Made by a program: the position numbers and the translations under genes. Below, piece by piece: positions 8,548-25,894 of a stretch of 64,000 nt of DNA (position 1 is its first letter; every line of letters begins with the position of its first letter). The stretch covers positions 1 to 64,000 of the forward strand of contig NZ_VANV01000023.1 in the NCBI RefSeq assembly GCF_022496765.1, in the 5' to 3' direction. The notes under the pieces were generated by a model. That model was not told where the DNA came from. It did no database searches and worked only from the letters and a program-made list of their open reading frames with translations. The stretch comes from Acidaminobacter sp. JC074. GTDB taxonomy: Bacteria > Bacillota > Clostridia > Peptostreptococcales > Acidaminobacteraceae.

Positions 8548-9201
8548 ATGGGTTTATTAGGAGATCTATTGAAATTAACAGGCACAGTTGTAGGAGCGAC
8601 ATCAGAATTAGTGCTTAAGGGCACGGGTGAAATCATAGGAGCAGTCGCAGATGAGTTTGGGGCTGATGAACTTGCTGATGCTTCTAGGGCAATTGGAAAT
8701 GGTCTAGGTGATTTATCTAACGCTGCCTTAACTGCAACTGGTCAGGGGCTAGGAACAGTTGTTGATGTAACCATTGATGTTGCTAGTGAACTCGGTGGTG
8801 GCATTGGAGAAGCTGTTGCTGATGGCTTAGGTGCAACTTACGAAGAAAAAATGAAGGCAAGAAAGATTGGTGCTGTGGTAGGTGGTGCATCAGCTGGCTT
8901 TCTTGTAGGTGACGTTATCGGTGGTGGTATTACAGCTGTGGCTGCAAGTGGTACCGCTAGTACGGGTGCTGCTATCTCAGGACTGTCAGGTGCTGCACAA
9001 ACCAGTGCGACTCTAGCTCAAATTGGGGGCGGAGCAGTAGCTGCTGGTGGTGGTGGCGTTGCTGCTGGAACTGCCATTCTTAATGGTATTAATGTGGCTA
9101 CAACTTTAGATGGTGCCAAGACAGCCATGGATAAAAGTGTTTACAAAGTGACCACAAGTGATGATACAAAACGACTTACAGGTGGTGATTACAATGATTA
9201 A
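8548..9201 (+). CDS. Gly/Ala-rich small-residue protein, possible membrane-active protein
   Basis: A 217-residue protein with an RBS of AAGGAG. It is dominated by Gly, Ala and small hydrophobic residues with repeated GxxxG-like spacing (IGAVVGGASAGFLVGDVIGG at about 110-129, then another glycine-rich stretch at about 150-180), as in glycine-zipper proteins that insert into membranes. There is no cleavable signal peptide and no enzyme motif. The next gene overlaps its stop by 8 bases, so the two are translationally coupled and probably work together. It could be a membrane-perturbing or scaffold protein; function is not known. Confidence 0.7.
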   Translation: MGLLGDLLKLTGTVVGATSELVLKGTGEIIGAVADEFGADELADASRAIGNGLGDLSNAALTATGQGLGTVVDVTIDVASELGGGIGEAVADGLGATYEEKMKARKIGAVVGGASAGFLVGDVIGGGITAVAASGTASTGAAISGLSGAAQTSATLAQIGGGAVAAGGGGVAAGTAILNGINVATTLDGAKTAMDKSVYKVTTSDDTKRLTGGDYND

Positions 9202-10051
9202 AATGTTTAAAGATTACGTATCACTCGATAAAGCGATCATGGGGAAACCAGGTGATTTATTGGTTGCTACAGTAAGTGGAAAAGAGTTTTTCTTTCCTAA
9301 AGATTTATCAAGACCTAATGTGCCACCTAAAAGAGGACAAATAGTGGGTGTTGATCTAAAGAATATGATAACCAATGATTTAGACGAAGGCTATTATGAA
9401 GTCATTCATGAGTGTTTTGACATTGAAAAGCTAGACTTAAGTATTGGTGAAAAAAGGTTATTAGAGTTAACTGCTCGTATGACCAATGAGAAGATTGACA
9501 CTTTTACCTTACATGACATGTATTACAATCCTACTTGGCCGGATTATTCTAAATATACTTGGTTTATTAATCGTTTAGGTGATTGGTATTATACTGCTGA
9601 TAAATTATCAGAAGAAGAAGATTATGGTTATAAGACCATTTATCATGATGTCTTTTTAGATCGAATAGTGCCTGATATCAATCATAGAGGTGGCTTCTTT
9701 AAGTTTGTCATCAATTATGATATGAACAAGTTAAAGTCTTTAACACAAAGATTACATGAAGATATGTGTCGTATAGTGGGTTCTGTCAAGTCTATAGGAA
9801 ATGCTGCATCTATTGATGTTCATGCGTCTGTTATGCTGATGGAATATGCCCCTAATCTAGAGCAAAAGTTACTTGGTGCTATTCACAAGCATTATAAGGG
9901 AGAATATGATTTTTATCCTGAGTTCATGGTCGATGTAGGCAATATAGCCAGTAAACAACTTCAGATTACTGGCCATGACTGGGATGCGATTTCTATGTAT
10001 TTAAGATGTCATCAAGAATGGATATTAGATTTAGAAATGTCGAGAGATTAA
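9194..10051 (+). CDS. Conserved-looking protein of unknown function coupled to the Gly-rich gene
   Basis: A 285-residue soluble-looking protein. I chose the ATG at 9194 because AGGTGGTG sits 8 bases upstream and it overlaps the previous stop (ATGATTAA); an earlier in-frame ATG at 9158 lacks such an RBS. The sequence is rich in Tyr, Trp, Asp and His (YNPTWPDYSKYTWFINRLGD; GGFFKFVINYDMNKLKSL). I do not recognise a domain. There are no membrane segments or signal peptide. Coupling suggests it binds, neutralises or processes the product of the upstream gene. Confidence 0.75.
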   Translation: MIKMFKDYVSLDKAIMGKPGDLLVATVSGKEFFFPKDLSRPNVPPKRGQIVGVDLKNMITNDLDEGYYEVIHECFDIEKLDLSIGEKRLLELTARMTNEKIDTFTLHDMYYNPTWPDYSKYTWFINRLGDWYYTADKLSEEEDYGYKTIYHDVFLDRIVPDINHRGGFFKFVINYDMNKLKSLTQRLHEDMCRIVGSVKSIGNAASIDVHASVMLMEYAPNLEQKLLGAIHKHYKGEYDFYPEFMVDVGNIASKQLQITGHDWDAISMYLRCHQEWILDLEMSRD

Positions 10052-10078
10052 AGGTGTATGATGATAATCGCACATCTT
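10050..10078 (+). terminator. Weak terminator candidate
   Basis: AAAGGTGT pairs with ACATCTTT (one G-U) and is followed by one more T. It lies at the end of the 8548-10051 gene pair. Confidence 0.35.
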
Positions 10079-10080
10079 TT

Positions 10081-10149
10081 CGGTTACTTATACTTCTATT
10101 AGGTTAGTTTTTCATAGGTTGATTACCTACATATGTAAGGTGGTAGGAT
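10081..10149 (+). promoter_or_regulatory. Direct-repeat activator site (weak match) before gene at 10281
   Basis: CGGTTACTTATA (10081-10092) and AGGTTAGTTTTT (10101-10112) have starts 20 bp apart, with -10-like TAGGAT (10144-10149) 31 bp further on. The individual matches are 8-9 of 12, but spacing and distance fit the other sites. The leader to 10281 would be about 125 nt. Confidence 0.35.
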
Positions 10150-10280
10150 TAAGTATGTATGATGGAGGGACTTTGATAGAAACTCATTAGATAGTATCAA
10201 GGTTTGAAAATTATTTCTACTAATAACAATTACTTTGATAAGTTTAAATTATTAGTGAATTATAGGGAGGAAAGTAGATT

Positions 10281-10742
10281 ATGAACAGTTTTAAATCGGC
10301 AAGTGAATACATCACAGATAAGACATCTTATGAAGTTTTTGAAAGAGTTGCCATTTATCAAGTATGGACAGAGTTTAAGCATAATAAAAATTTTGGACAT
10401 GATGTGATTGCCACATTCCTGTCGTGCTTTGCAGGGCCTTTTGACGGCTTTAAATACGACCCTTATGATGACCCAGCACTTAAAGATATAGTTGAGTATA
10501 CAAACTGGGGATGGAGCCAGTCTTGGCCTCAGGATTTAGTTTCGTGGGCGCAAAAATACTGTAAAAGTCAGGAAGATGTAAAACATTTTAATAATATCAT
10601 GAATGTCTTAAGTGCAGGTAAAGCAGATGAGGTCTATCACTATATGCATAGAAATGCACAAAATCCACCTACTCTGCAGACCTATTTTCCTGAGTTGGTA
10701 CCATTTGGGCAATTTAACGATAGCAATTGGCCAAGAAAATAG
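10281..10742 (+). CDS. Small protein of unknown function
   Basis: A 153-residue protein with a strong RBS (GGGAGGAAAG). It looks soluble, rich in aromatic residues and Asp (WGWSQSWPQDLVSWAQKY in the middle). No signal peptide or membrane helix is visible and I recognise no family. A terminator follows at once. It lies downstream of the coupled pair at 8548-10051, which it resembles in aromatic composition, and may belong to the same accessory cluster. Confidence 0.7.
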   Translation: MNSFKSASEYITDKTSYEVFERVAIYQVWTEFKHNKNFGHDVIATFLSCFAGPFDGFKYDPYDDPALKDIVEYTNWGWSQSWPQDLVSWAQKYCKSQEDVKHFNNIMNVLSAGKADEVYHYMHRNAQNPPTLQTYFPELVPFGQFNDSNWPRK

Positions 10743-10765
10743 AAGCTTGTAATGAAGTAAGAAAT

Positions 10766-10800
10766 GGTGTTATCAGGATTTGGTAACACCTTATTTTATT
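10766..10800 (+). terminator. Terminator after gene 10281-10742
   Basis: GGTGTTA (10766-10772) pairs with TAACACC (10784-10790), followed by TTATTTTATT. Confidence 0.65.
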
Positions 10801-11048
10801 TGAATGGATAATTGATGATATAAATGGTGATTAAATAAGTAAGAGCATCAGTTTTTTGAAAGTATGCCTTTAGAAAAGCTAAACCATTAATCTTTAGTTG
10901 ACCAGTACAATTTCATCATCATTCTAAGTAAACAAGGGGACTATTACCTAACTTTTAAAAGGTCATAAAGGAGCAGGAACAATATGTATTTATTAGGTTG
11001 ATAATCAAATCTAGAGTTTAAAAAATGAATTACGGTTTAATTTGGCTA
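10801..11048. other. Gene-free stretch
   Basis: AT-rich spacer between the terminator at 10800 and the promoter region of the nuclease-like gene. No coding signal or strong hairpin was seen. Confidence 0.5.
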
Positions 11049-11091
11049 TTGACCATGAAAGCCCCTTTGTCTATATAATCTATGCTAAAAT
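11043..11091 (+). promoter_or_regulatory. Promoter region of the PD-(D/E)XK gene
   Basis: Two overlapping possibilities exist. TTGACC (11049-11054) with TATAAT (11074-11079) has a long 19-bp spacer. Alternatively an extended -10, TGCTAAAAT (TAAAAT 11086-11091), lies 31 bp after TGGCTATTGACC (11043-11054), which matches 9 of 12 positions of the shared repeat. The partner repeat at 11023 is poor. Confidence 0.4.
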
Positions 11092-11130
11092 ATATTTAGA
11101 AGTTTGCTGTCATAAGATAGAAGGAGTAAT

Positions 11131-12261
11131 ATGGATTATAATGAGATAGAAGTAAAACTACAATCTTTAATAGTCGACTATATATGCCTACCACCAAAAC
11201 AGGATCAAATAATAACCATTCCTAGGATATTTAATAAAGTCTATAATGAAAACTTTATTAGTGATTATTTGGCCTATATTTTCAATCCAAAGATCAATGG
11301 CATTGGCACTAAACCACTTCAAGTGTTGGTCGATTATTTCATGCCAACTTATGAGATTAACAATACAAAGATTGAAGTTATGCGTGAATATGTTTTTAAT
11401 AGTGGGCGACGGATTGATTTATTGATTATCTTAGATGAACTTATTGTTGCTCTAGAACATAAAGTATGGTCTGATGAGTCTGAAAATCAGACAATTAGTT
11501 ATTCTAGTAGCTTAGACAAGTTGTATCCTGAAAAAGATATCTTAAAAATCTTTCTATCTCCTAGTGGTAAAGTTGCACAGTCTGAAAAGTTTATCGCAAT
11601 GTCTTATGAAACACTAGTTAGCCTCTTAAAAAGTGTAGATACTGATGATATGGAAACTATGCGTCAGAGGGTCTTGTTTGAAGAGTTGATATTACATATT
11701 GAGGAGTATTTTATGACTAAGGGTTTTAATGAGGTTACGGAACAAACCAGATTATATCTAAAAAACAAAGATCTGATTGAGGAACTCCAGAGTGCCTTTA
11801 TAACAGATGCAGTAAACACTTTTATTATTTTTGAAGAAAGAATAAGAAACTATTTTGAACCATATAAATTTGAAGTAAATTTTAGCCCTAAAAGGGGCTA
11901 TCAACAGTTATATAAGAATCACTGGAATGATGAGAGTTTATTTATTCATCATGAGTTTAGTTTGTCATGTACAGACTTATTACAGAATGAAGTGTTTAAT
12001 TATTATCTTCATGTGGAGGGTAGTGAGAGACACCAGTTTCTTGAGTTTTTTGATAAGAATTATAGTATGAATATTGATAATTTAAATGAAATGTTTCAGT
12101 ATGAAGGTAATCTCAGAGGTGTGACGCTTTGCAGTAAAAAAATTGAAAACCCATATTACTTTGACTCTAAAGATCAAGATGCTTTCGAAGATGACCTTAA
12201 TGTAATAAATAAACTAACAAGATTGTTAGATGCTGCTCTAGAAGAATATAAAAATATATGA
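11131..12261 (+). CDS. PD-(D/E)XK nuclease superfamily protein
   Basis: A 376-residue protein with RBS AAGGAG. Residues about 94-113 contain the nuclease-superfamily signature: Asp in RRIDLLIILDE, then E-x-K in VALEHKVW, followed by QTISYSSSL, as in the PDDEXK_4-type family. All three acidic/lysine catalytic positions appear present. The C-terminal ~200 residues are charged and unrecognised and may bind a ligand or partner. It stands alone, without a methylase or helicase neighbour, so restriction by a classical system is not supported. Orphan members of this family are often linked with phage defence or mobile DNA; that is only a possibility here. Confidence 0.75.
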   Translation: MDYNEIEVKLQSLIVDYICLPPKQDQIITIPRIFNKVYNENFISDYLAYIFNPKINGIGTKPLQVLVDYFMPTYEINNTKIEVMREYVFNSGRRIDLLIILDELIVALEHKVWSDESENQTISYSSSLDKLYPEKDILKIFLSPSGKVAQSEKFIAMSYETLVSLLKSVDTDDMETMRQRVLFEELILHIEEYFMTKGFNEVTEQTRLYLKNKDLIEELQSAFITDAVNTFIIFEERIRNYFEPYKFEVNFSPKRGYQQLYKNHWNDESLFIHHEFSLSCTDLLQNEVFNYYLHVEGSERHQFLEFFDKNYSMNIDNLNEMFQYEGNLRGVTLCSKKIENPYYFDSKDQDAFEDDLNVINKLTRLLDAALEEYKNI

Positions 12262-12318
12262 TGGCAATTTTTAAGGCCTAGATTAGAAGCTAATCTATAC
12301 AAGATGATAAGGATAAGT

Positions 12319-12361
12319 AAAGCTCCTACTTAAACCAATAGGTTTAAGCAGGAGCTCTTTT
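12319..12361. terminator. Bidirectional terminator between convergent genes
   Basis: A long stem AGCTCCTACTTAAACC / GGTTTAAGCAGGAGCT with an AATA loop (one mismatch) is followed by TCTTTT on the plus strand. On the minus strand the tail is weaker (TTTACTT). Confidence 0.8.
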
Positions 12362-14036
12362 AATTAACTTTCTTTTGCTTGATAAATCTCTTGTAAGTCA
12401 ACAGGTTGTTAATCCGATTATGCATATATGGATTACTGAGTAAAGAGTAGAAGTCTTTTAACTCTTTAAGTGTTTGATAAGACTTTTCATAATAACTGTC
12501 AACGTCTGTTAGTTCATATAGATTAAAATATGAAAGTGCAATTTCATACTCGATTTCGTAAAACAAGGCGATGGATGATGATTTTGTAAAGTATCTTTGT
12601 AGTTCTCTATAAGATTCTATGCATTTCTTGGTTTCGTTGATGTTCTTTTTTTGAACGTGATTAAGAGCTTCTAGTTTTAAACGATGAAAGTCAACTTTAT
12701 TTAGGCTAAGCTGATCACCACAATCATCAAAAATCTTCAATGCTTTGTCGGCTGCTGACATCCCTAAATGGTAATAGTTTAGTGATTTTGTGATTTTATA
12801 GAGGTTTTCATAGATGCTGACTTGACTTAACCATATAGAAGCCATACTTAGGTGATAGTTATTTTCTTGATAAAATTCCAAGCTTTTATTTGTATAAATA
12901 AGTGCTTGATTTAAATATTGGTTATTTTCTATCACTGTGCCATATGCAAGGTAAACAAGGGCTAAGTTGTCATTGAACCTGCAATAATCATATGGGTTTT
13001 CATTAATGGTATGATTATGAAAATATATGTTGCCGTATTCTACTGCCTTATTAAAATGGTAAGAAGATTCTGAAATCGTAATCATTCGATAGTGTGCTGC
13101 GATTGCATTAGATAAAGACCTATTATACAGAAACTCATCCGATTGAGAAATTTCTTCTTGAACGATGATTGTAAAGAGTTCAATGCTTTTCTCTAGATTG
13201 AGTTTGGTCTTTTTAAATTGAGCAAGTTCTAAGTACAATACGCCTAGATTGTTGATGATTTTCAAATATTCAAGTTTGTTTTTCTCAGAATCAATCATTT
13301 GCTTGGCATTGGAGTAGGCATCTAAGGCCATCTCCATATTTTTGATTGAATCTTGCATTCTTGCCTTAGACTGATAAATGGTGCCTAAAAGCTTATAAGA
13401 TATGGCTTGATCGTGTAAAGATGCATCAATGTTTATGGTTCTTACAATGTAAGACAAACTGGTATTAAGCTTTTTAATGTCACCTTCTAAATTACCAGAA
13501 TCTCTATAGATGATGCTTAATTCTCGATAGACTTTATCAAGGTTAGTCTTATTATCACCACATATCTTAAGCAACTTTTCTAAAGTTTCAATAGCTTCCT
13601 CATAATAGCCATTTTTAGCTTCTGTTAAAGCAAGTCGAATCTCGCTTTCAATCTTCAAGTTATGTGATACAGTTTTCTTAGTTTTTTTTCTTCCTGTAGA
13701 GGTATTATAAGCTTCTTCAAGTACTAAACGTATGTACCTAGAGTGACTTTCGATGAAGGATATCTCTTGAAGTTTCTCATTAAGAGTTACATCAGTAGCA
13801 ATTAGCTTATCAATCTCTAAAAGACACTTCTTATTTGTAAATTCACAGTCGTAATCTTGAATATGACGGCATATAGAATTTAAGAATAGATTGATTATTT
13901 TTTTACCTGGCTTACTGTCATTTCGCCAGTGACGAATACGGCTGCTTGATCGATCTATTTCTTTCGATATTAAATCATTGTCTATGTGATACAAGGTCAT
14001 AATCTCATCAAGTAGTTGATTAAATATTGTGGTCAT
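12360..14036 (-). CDS. HTH + tetratricopeptide-repeat regulator
   Basis: A 558-residue protein with RBS GGAGGAG just upstream of the ATG at 14036. The first ~55 residues look like a Cro/CI-type helix-turn-helix (DNDLISKEIDRSSSRIRHWR), and residues about 130-540 form a long array of TPR-like helices (EAIETLEKLLKICGDN; ISYKLLGTIYQSKARMQDSI). This layout resembles peptide-responsive RRNPP regulators but is larger, and no peptide gene was seen next to it. It is divergent from the giant SLH gene, whose control region it may bind. Its own promoter carries the shared direct-repeat site with a perfect TATAAT at the standard distance, so it appears to be a downstream member of that regulon. Confidence 0.7.
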   Translation of the reverse strand: MTTIFNQLLDEIMTLYHIDNDLISKEIDRSSSRIRHWRNDSKPGKKIINLFLNSICRHIQDYDCEFTNKKCLLEIDKLIATDVTLNEKLQEISFIESHSRYIRLVLEEAYNTSTGRKKTKKTVSHNLKIESEIRLALTEAKNGYYEEAIETLEKLLKICGDNKTNLDKVYRELSIIYRDSGNLEGDIKKLNTSLSYIVRTINIDASLHDQAISYKLLGTIYQSKARMQDSIKNMEMALDAYSNAKQMIDSEKNKLEYLKIINNLGVLYLELAQFKKTKLNLEKSIELFTIIVQEEISQSDEFLYNRSLSNAIAAHYRMITISESSYHFNKAVEYGNIYFHNHTINENPYDYCRFNDNLALVYLAYGTVIENNQYLNQALIYTNKSLEFYQENNYHLSMASIWLSQVSIYENLYKITKSLNYYHLGMSAADKALKIFDDCGDQLSLNKVDFHRLKLEALNHVQKKNINETKKCIESYRELQRYFTKSSSIALFYEIEYEIALSYFNLYELTDVDSYYEKSYQTLKELKDFYSLLSNPYMHNRINNLLTYKRFIKQKKVN

Positions 14037-14055
14037 AGTCTCCTCCTACACCATC

Positions 14056-14125
14056 ATTATAATATTCATTATTACTTATATTTTAGGAGTGACAGAAATA
14101 GACGTATTTGGTACATAAATAGACA
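14056..14125 (-). promoter_or_regulatory. Direct-repeat activator site and -10 for the HTH-TPR gene
   Basis: On the minus strand TGTCTATTTATG (14125-14114) and CGTCTATTTCTG (14104-14093) have starts 21 bp apart, and TATAAT (14061-14056) follows after exactly 31 bp. The predicted leader is about 13 nt. This is the only instance on the minus strand, and it keeps the same geometry. Confidence 0.6.
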
Positions 14126-14175
14126 CGAAGTCCAGTAAATGTGCAGTGTTACAGCAACTATGATGCCTGTACAAA

Positions 14176-14268
14176 AACGCACAATAACGCACGAAAACAT
14201 ATATTTATAGGATTATATCAGTTAAGTATAATAAAAATGGTAGGATATAATTTGTTGTTTTTATATCC
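14176..14268 (+). promoter_or_regulatory. Promoter/operator region of the giant SLH gene
   Basis: AACGCAC occurs at 14176-14182 and 14186-14192 (10 bp apart). TATAAT hexamers lie at 14227-14232 and 14246-14251. The second falls inside a perfect inverted repeat GGATATAA / TTATATCC (14243-14250, 14261-14268), so a bound protein or RNA hairpin there would affect initiation. No good -35 was seen. Confidence 0.45.
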
Positions 14269-14318
14269 AAAAAATAGTCTGTTGACTAAGAGTTGATTGT
14301 TAAAGGGAGGATGTAAAC

Positions 14319-23474
<9,156 letters not shown>

Positions 23475-23481
23475 GTTTATA

Positions 23482-23514
23482 GGGCTTACTGGTAAAACAG
23501 TAGGTCCTTCTTTT
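23482..23514 (+). terminator. Terminator after the giant SLH gene
   Basis: GGGCTTACTG pairs with CAGTAGGTCC (two G-U) around GTAAAA and is followed by TTCTTTT. Confidence 0.7.
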
Positions 23515-23583
23515 GGGTTATTTATTCTTTTATGTGGTTAGCTGTTCAAATTAAATGTATGCAAAAGATTTCTTTTATATAAT
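23515..23583 (+). promoter_or_regulatory. Direct-repeat activator site and -10 before the first DHp-like gene
   Basis: GGGTTATTTATT (23515-23526) and TGGTTAGCTGTT (23535-23546) have starts 20 bp apart, with TATAAT at 23578-23583, 31 bp downstream. The -10 region (GATTTCTTTTATATAAT) closely resembles that of the next promoter at 24173. Confidence 0.5.
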
Positions 23584-23654
23584 TAAGGTTATACAGTCTT
23601 TGATATTGTAGAGATTTGAAAGTCGATTGTTTTGGATTTTATAGGTGGGATGTT

Positions 23655-24023
23655 ATGAAGTACTTGAAGTACCTAACAATGATATTTATCGGCCAGATGT
23701 TTTTGGCATGGATGTTTTCTTATGAACTGGTTAATGTTCGTTATTTGGGTCCTGAGTATCAAGTTTATACTTATATTTTGCTACTGGTAGAAATTGCAAT
23801 TATTATACTTATCGTTGTATTTTTAAGTTGGATCAATAACAGGCTACTGGATAAGTTGATAGAAATTGACCAACATAAGCGTTATAAATCAGCTCAAATA
23901 TATGATCAGATGAAGGATAAAAGTAGACATGAGATGATAAGAGATTACCAAAAGTTAAAAGTCCTGATGACTGAAAACAAGACGGAAGAGCTTGAAGTAT
24001 TTATAAGAAAACACAAAGAGTAG
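23655..24023 (+). CDS. Small membrane protein with stand-alone kinase H-box (DHp-like), copy 1
   Basis: 122 residues. The ATG at 23655 is preferred over 23616 because AGGTGG precedes it and the start then aligns with the paralogue at 25039. Two membrane helices (about 5-22 and 38-60) precede a cytoplasmic helix ending in RHEMIRDYQKLKVLMTENKT, with His about residue 92. This looks like the phospho-acceptor helix of AgrC/Spo0B-type kinases (RHDxxNH), but the protein ends just where the ATPase domain would begin. It is the same length as the second copy and about half identical. It may act as a phosphotransfer or dimerisation partner for the kinase at 24218. The H-box reading is by eye and not certain. 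Confidence 0.65.
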   Translation: MKYLKYLTMIFIGQMFLAWMFSYELVNVRYLGPEYQVYTYILLLVEIAIIILIVVFLSWINNRLLDKLIEIDQHKRYKSAQIYDQMKDKSRHEMIRDYQKLKVLMTENKTEELEVFIRKHKE

Positions 24024-24109
24024 TTAATTCTCTCTTGTAGGTGGTGTAATTTATCAATGTACCGTACCATAGCCAACTCATTTAGATAGATGATACATTC
24101 AAATGTGAC

Positions 24110-24178
24110 TGGTTGTCTGTACTGATATATGGTTAAATATTCTATTTGTTTTCAATGGTAGATTTGCTTTTATATAAT
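24110..24178 (+). promoter_or_regulatory. Direct-repeat activator site and promoter of the kinase operon
   Basis: TGGTTGTCTGTA (24110-24121) and TGGTTAAATATT (24130-24141) have starts 20 bp apart. TATAAT (24173-24178) lies 31 bp further, with a weak -35 TTTCAA (24150-24155) at 17-bp spacing. If the LytTR protein of this operon binds here, the system is autoregulated. Confidence 0.55.
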
Positions 24179-24217
24179 AATGTATAGGGTGAAGAATCTA
24201 GAGATAGTGGGCGTTTT

Positions 24218-25042
24218 ATGAAATGGATAAGAAATCTTGATCGAGATTGGCAACTGGTTTTATTAGTGATCATCGCCATAATTGTTTCTGGTTGGGGCAT
24301 TTTTTATAAGTATCTTGAAAGAGGTGTCCCCTTATTATTTGCAATAGTTTTTATTATAGGATTTATTTTATTTCCAATTATACAGCTGATCTTACTCAAC
24401 AGACTGGATAAAGATTTAAAAGGTCATCATATGAATGCTTCATATGAAATCGGCAATCAGCTTTATATTCATGAAAGAGAACATATCACAAAAGAGATGA
24501 AAAACATTTATAGCATGTATGAGACACATGATTTTCAAGATATTTTGGACAGGCTTTCTAAACTACTTGAAGACCAAGAAGAGGAGATTTATTCTTCATG
24601 GTACAGTCTTGACCAAGTCATTAATTATTATCAGAGAATGGTCAAAATCAATGGTATCAAGTTAAATATTGCTCTTATAGAGGATGTAGAAAAAGTGTGT
24701 GCCGCATATGCTCTTTCATTTAACGCACTGAATACTATTTTGGGTAATTTTCTAGACAATGCAATAGAAGCTTTAAATTGTAGTAAACAGAATAATCCAG
24801 AAATCACATTTGAGATACTAAAAAATGGCTCTAGTCTTGTAGTTAAAGTTAGTAACAATGGTGATATGATATTTGATACCAAACATATTTTAAAGCCAGG
24901 TTACTCTACTAAAGGAACAAATAGAGGCATTGGCTTGCCTATCGTTTGTCAGGTCGTTAATAAATTAGATGGTGTTTTGGATATTGATTCTAATATAGAG
25001 TTTACAAGCTTTTCAGTTATCTTAGATAAAGAGGTTGTATGA
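24218..25042 (+). CDS. AgrC-like GHKL sensor histidine kinase with short membrane region
   Basis: 274 residues. Two membrane helices (about 12-30 and 38-60) are followed by a helical segment with a possible acceptor His (EREHITKEMKNIYSMYETHD, His about 89), then an ATPase domain of the AgrC/HATPase_c_5 type: N-box LNTILGNFLDNAIEAL and G2 box GYSTKGTNRGIGLPIV. It lacks the usual 5-7-helix sensor region of AgrC proteins; that function may reside in the separate membrane protein at 25409. Its stop overlaps the next ATG (ATGA). It should pass phosphate to the LytTR regulator at 25888, perhaps through the adjacent H-box proteins (inference). Confidence 0.8.
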   Translation: MKWIRNLDRDWQLVLLVIIAIIVSGWGIFYKYLERGVPLLFAIVFIIGFILFPIIQLILLNRLDKDLKGHHMNASYEIGNQLYIHEREHITKEMKNIYSMYETHDFQDILDRLSKLLEDQEEEIYSSWYSLDQVINYYQRMVKINGIKLNIALIEDVEKVCAAYALSFNALNTILGNFLDNAIEALNCSKQNNPEITFEILKNGSSLVVKVSNNGDMIFDTKHILKPGYSTKGTNRGIGLPIVCQVVNKLDGVLDIDSNIEFTSFSVILDKEVV

Positions 25043-25407
25043 AGTTTCTAAAATATATAACGATCCTTTTTATATTCCAACTAATCGCCTTTTGGACTTT
25101 GTGTGATAAGTATGTGGGCATAAACTTTTATAGTGAAGACAATGCAATTTATAGGTATTTAATCATAGGTTCCTATACAGTTGTGTCTTTATTAGTAATT
25201 GTATTTTTAGGATGGGTCAATAATAAATTTTTAGACAAGTTGGTGCTAATAGACCAACAAGTCAGATATGCATCTCTTAGGCAGTACGATGAGCTTAAAG
25301 ATAATAAACGTCATGAGATGATCAGAGATTATCAAAAGCTTATGATTCTGATTTCTGAGAATAAAAGGGATGAAGTAGAGGAATATTTTAAAAGAAAGTT
25401 GGTATGA
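25039..25407 (+). CDS. Small membrane protein with stand-alone kinase H-box (DHp-like), copy 2
   Basis: 122 residues, exactly the same length as the protein at 23655. Both share MK(Y/F)LKY, an IVVFL-type second helix, LDKL..ID and the C-terminal RHEMIRDYQKL block with His about 92. Two membrane helices, then the H-box helix; no ATPase domain. It overlaps the kinase stop by four bases, so the two are translationally coupled and probably made in equal amounts. The pair of paralogues flanking one kinase suggests duplication and distinct roles, for example hetero-oligomers. Alternatively these are regulatory decoys that bind the kinase. Confidence 0.65.
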   Translation: MKFLKYITILFIFQLIAFWTLCDKYVGINFYSEDNAIYRYLIIGSYTVVSLLVIVFLGWVNNKFLDKLVLIDQQVRYASLRQYDELKDNKRHEMIRDYQKLMILISENKRDEVEEYFKRKLV

Positions 25408-25408
25408 A

Positions 25409-25894
25409 ATGCAAACAGCTTATGAAGCAACGCCCATCATTTATTTAATAGAGCAATTTCTCGATAACCTGGGTAGTTTTATTTTTATAGCCTTAATAAG
25501 TGGTTGTAAGTTTAAAATAGACAAAAGAACCTTACTCCATATCTTGGGTTTGGTCATCATCCTTTTTGTATGGGATATGGTAATTTTAGATTCAATGAAA
25601 TCCACATTAAGATCAGTTGTTATTATGATACTGGCAGCTGCTACATATACAAGGATCTTAAGATTTTCATTTGCCAAAGGGGCTGTCATTATGGCACTTC
25701 ACTTTCTACTTGTATGTTTGTGTGAGCTTATTTTACTACCATTAATTGATATAATCCCTGGTATTAACCAGTTCAGTATACTGTCTTATTATGATTGGGT
25801 TTATCTATCTTATTTAGTAGTTCTTTATCTTTATGTTTTTATTGTTTATAAATTTAAGATTGTCATCTTTAGATTAGAGAGATTAGCATGGTAA
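25409..25894 (+). CDS. Polytopic membrane protein, candidate stand-alone sensor
   Basis: 161 residues, about five membrane helices, no soluble domain. It starts one base after the previous stop and its end overlaps the response-regulator start. It resembles the membrane sensor half of AgrC-type kinases rather than AgrB: the AgrB peptidase His/Cys motif is absent. Given that the kinase at 24218 has only a short membrane part, this protein may detect the signal and relay it to the kinase by contact. No signal-peptide precursor gene was seen nearby, so the ligand is unknown. Confidence 0.6.
   Translation: MQTAYEATPIIYLIEQFLDNLGSFIFIALISGCKFKIDKRTLLHILGLVIILFVWDMVILDSMKSTLRSVVIMILAAATYTRILRFSFAKGAVIMALHFLLVCLCELILLPLIDIIPGINQFSILSYYDWVYLSYLVVLYLYVFIVYKFKIVIFRLERLAW

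Noticed and set aside
25409-25894. AgrB-type peptide-processing protein
   Set aside because: The membrane topology is similar, but the conserved His and Cys peptidase motif is absent and no AgrD-like peptide gene is nearby.
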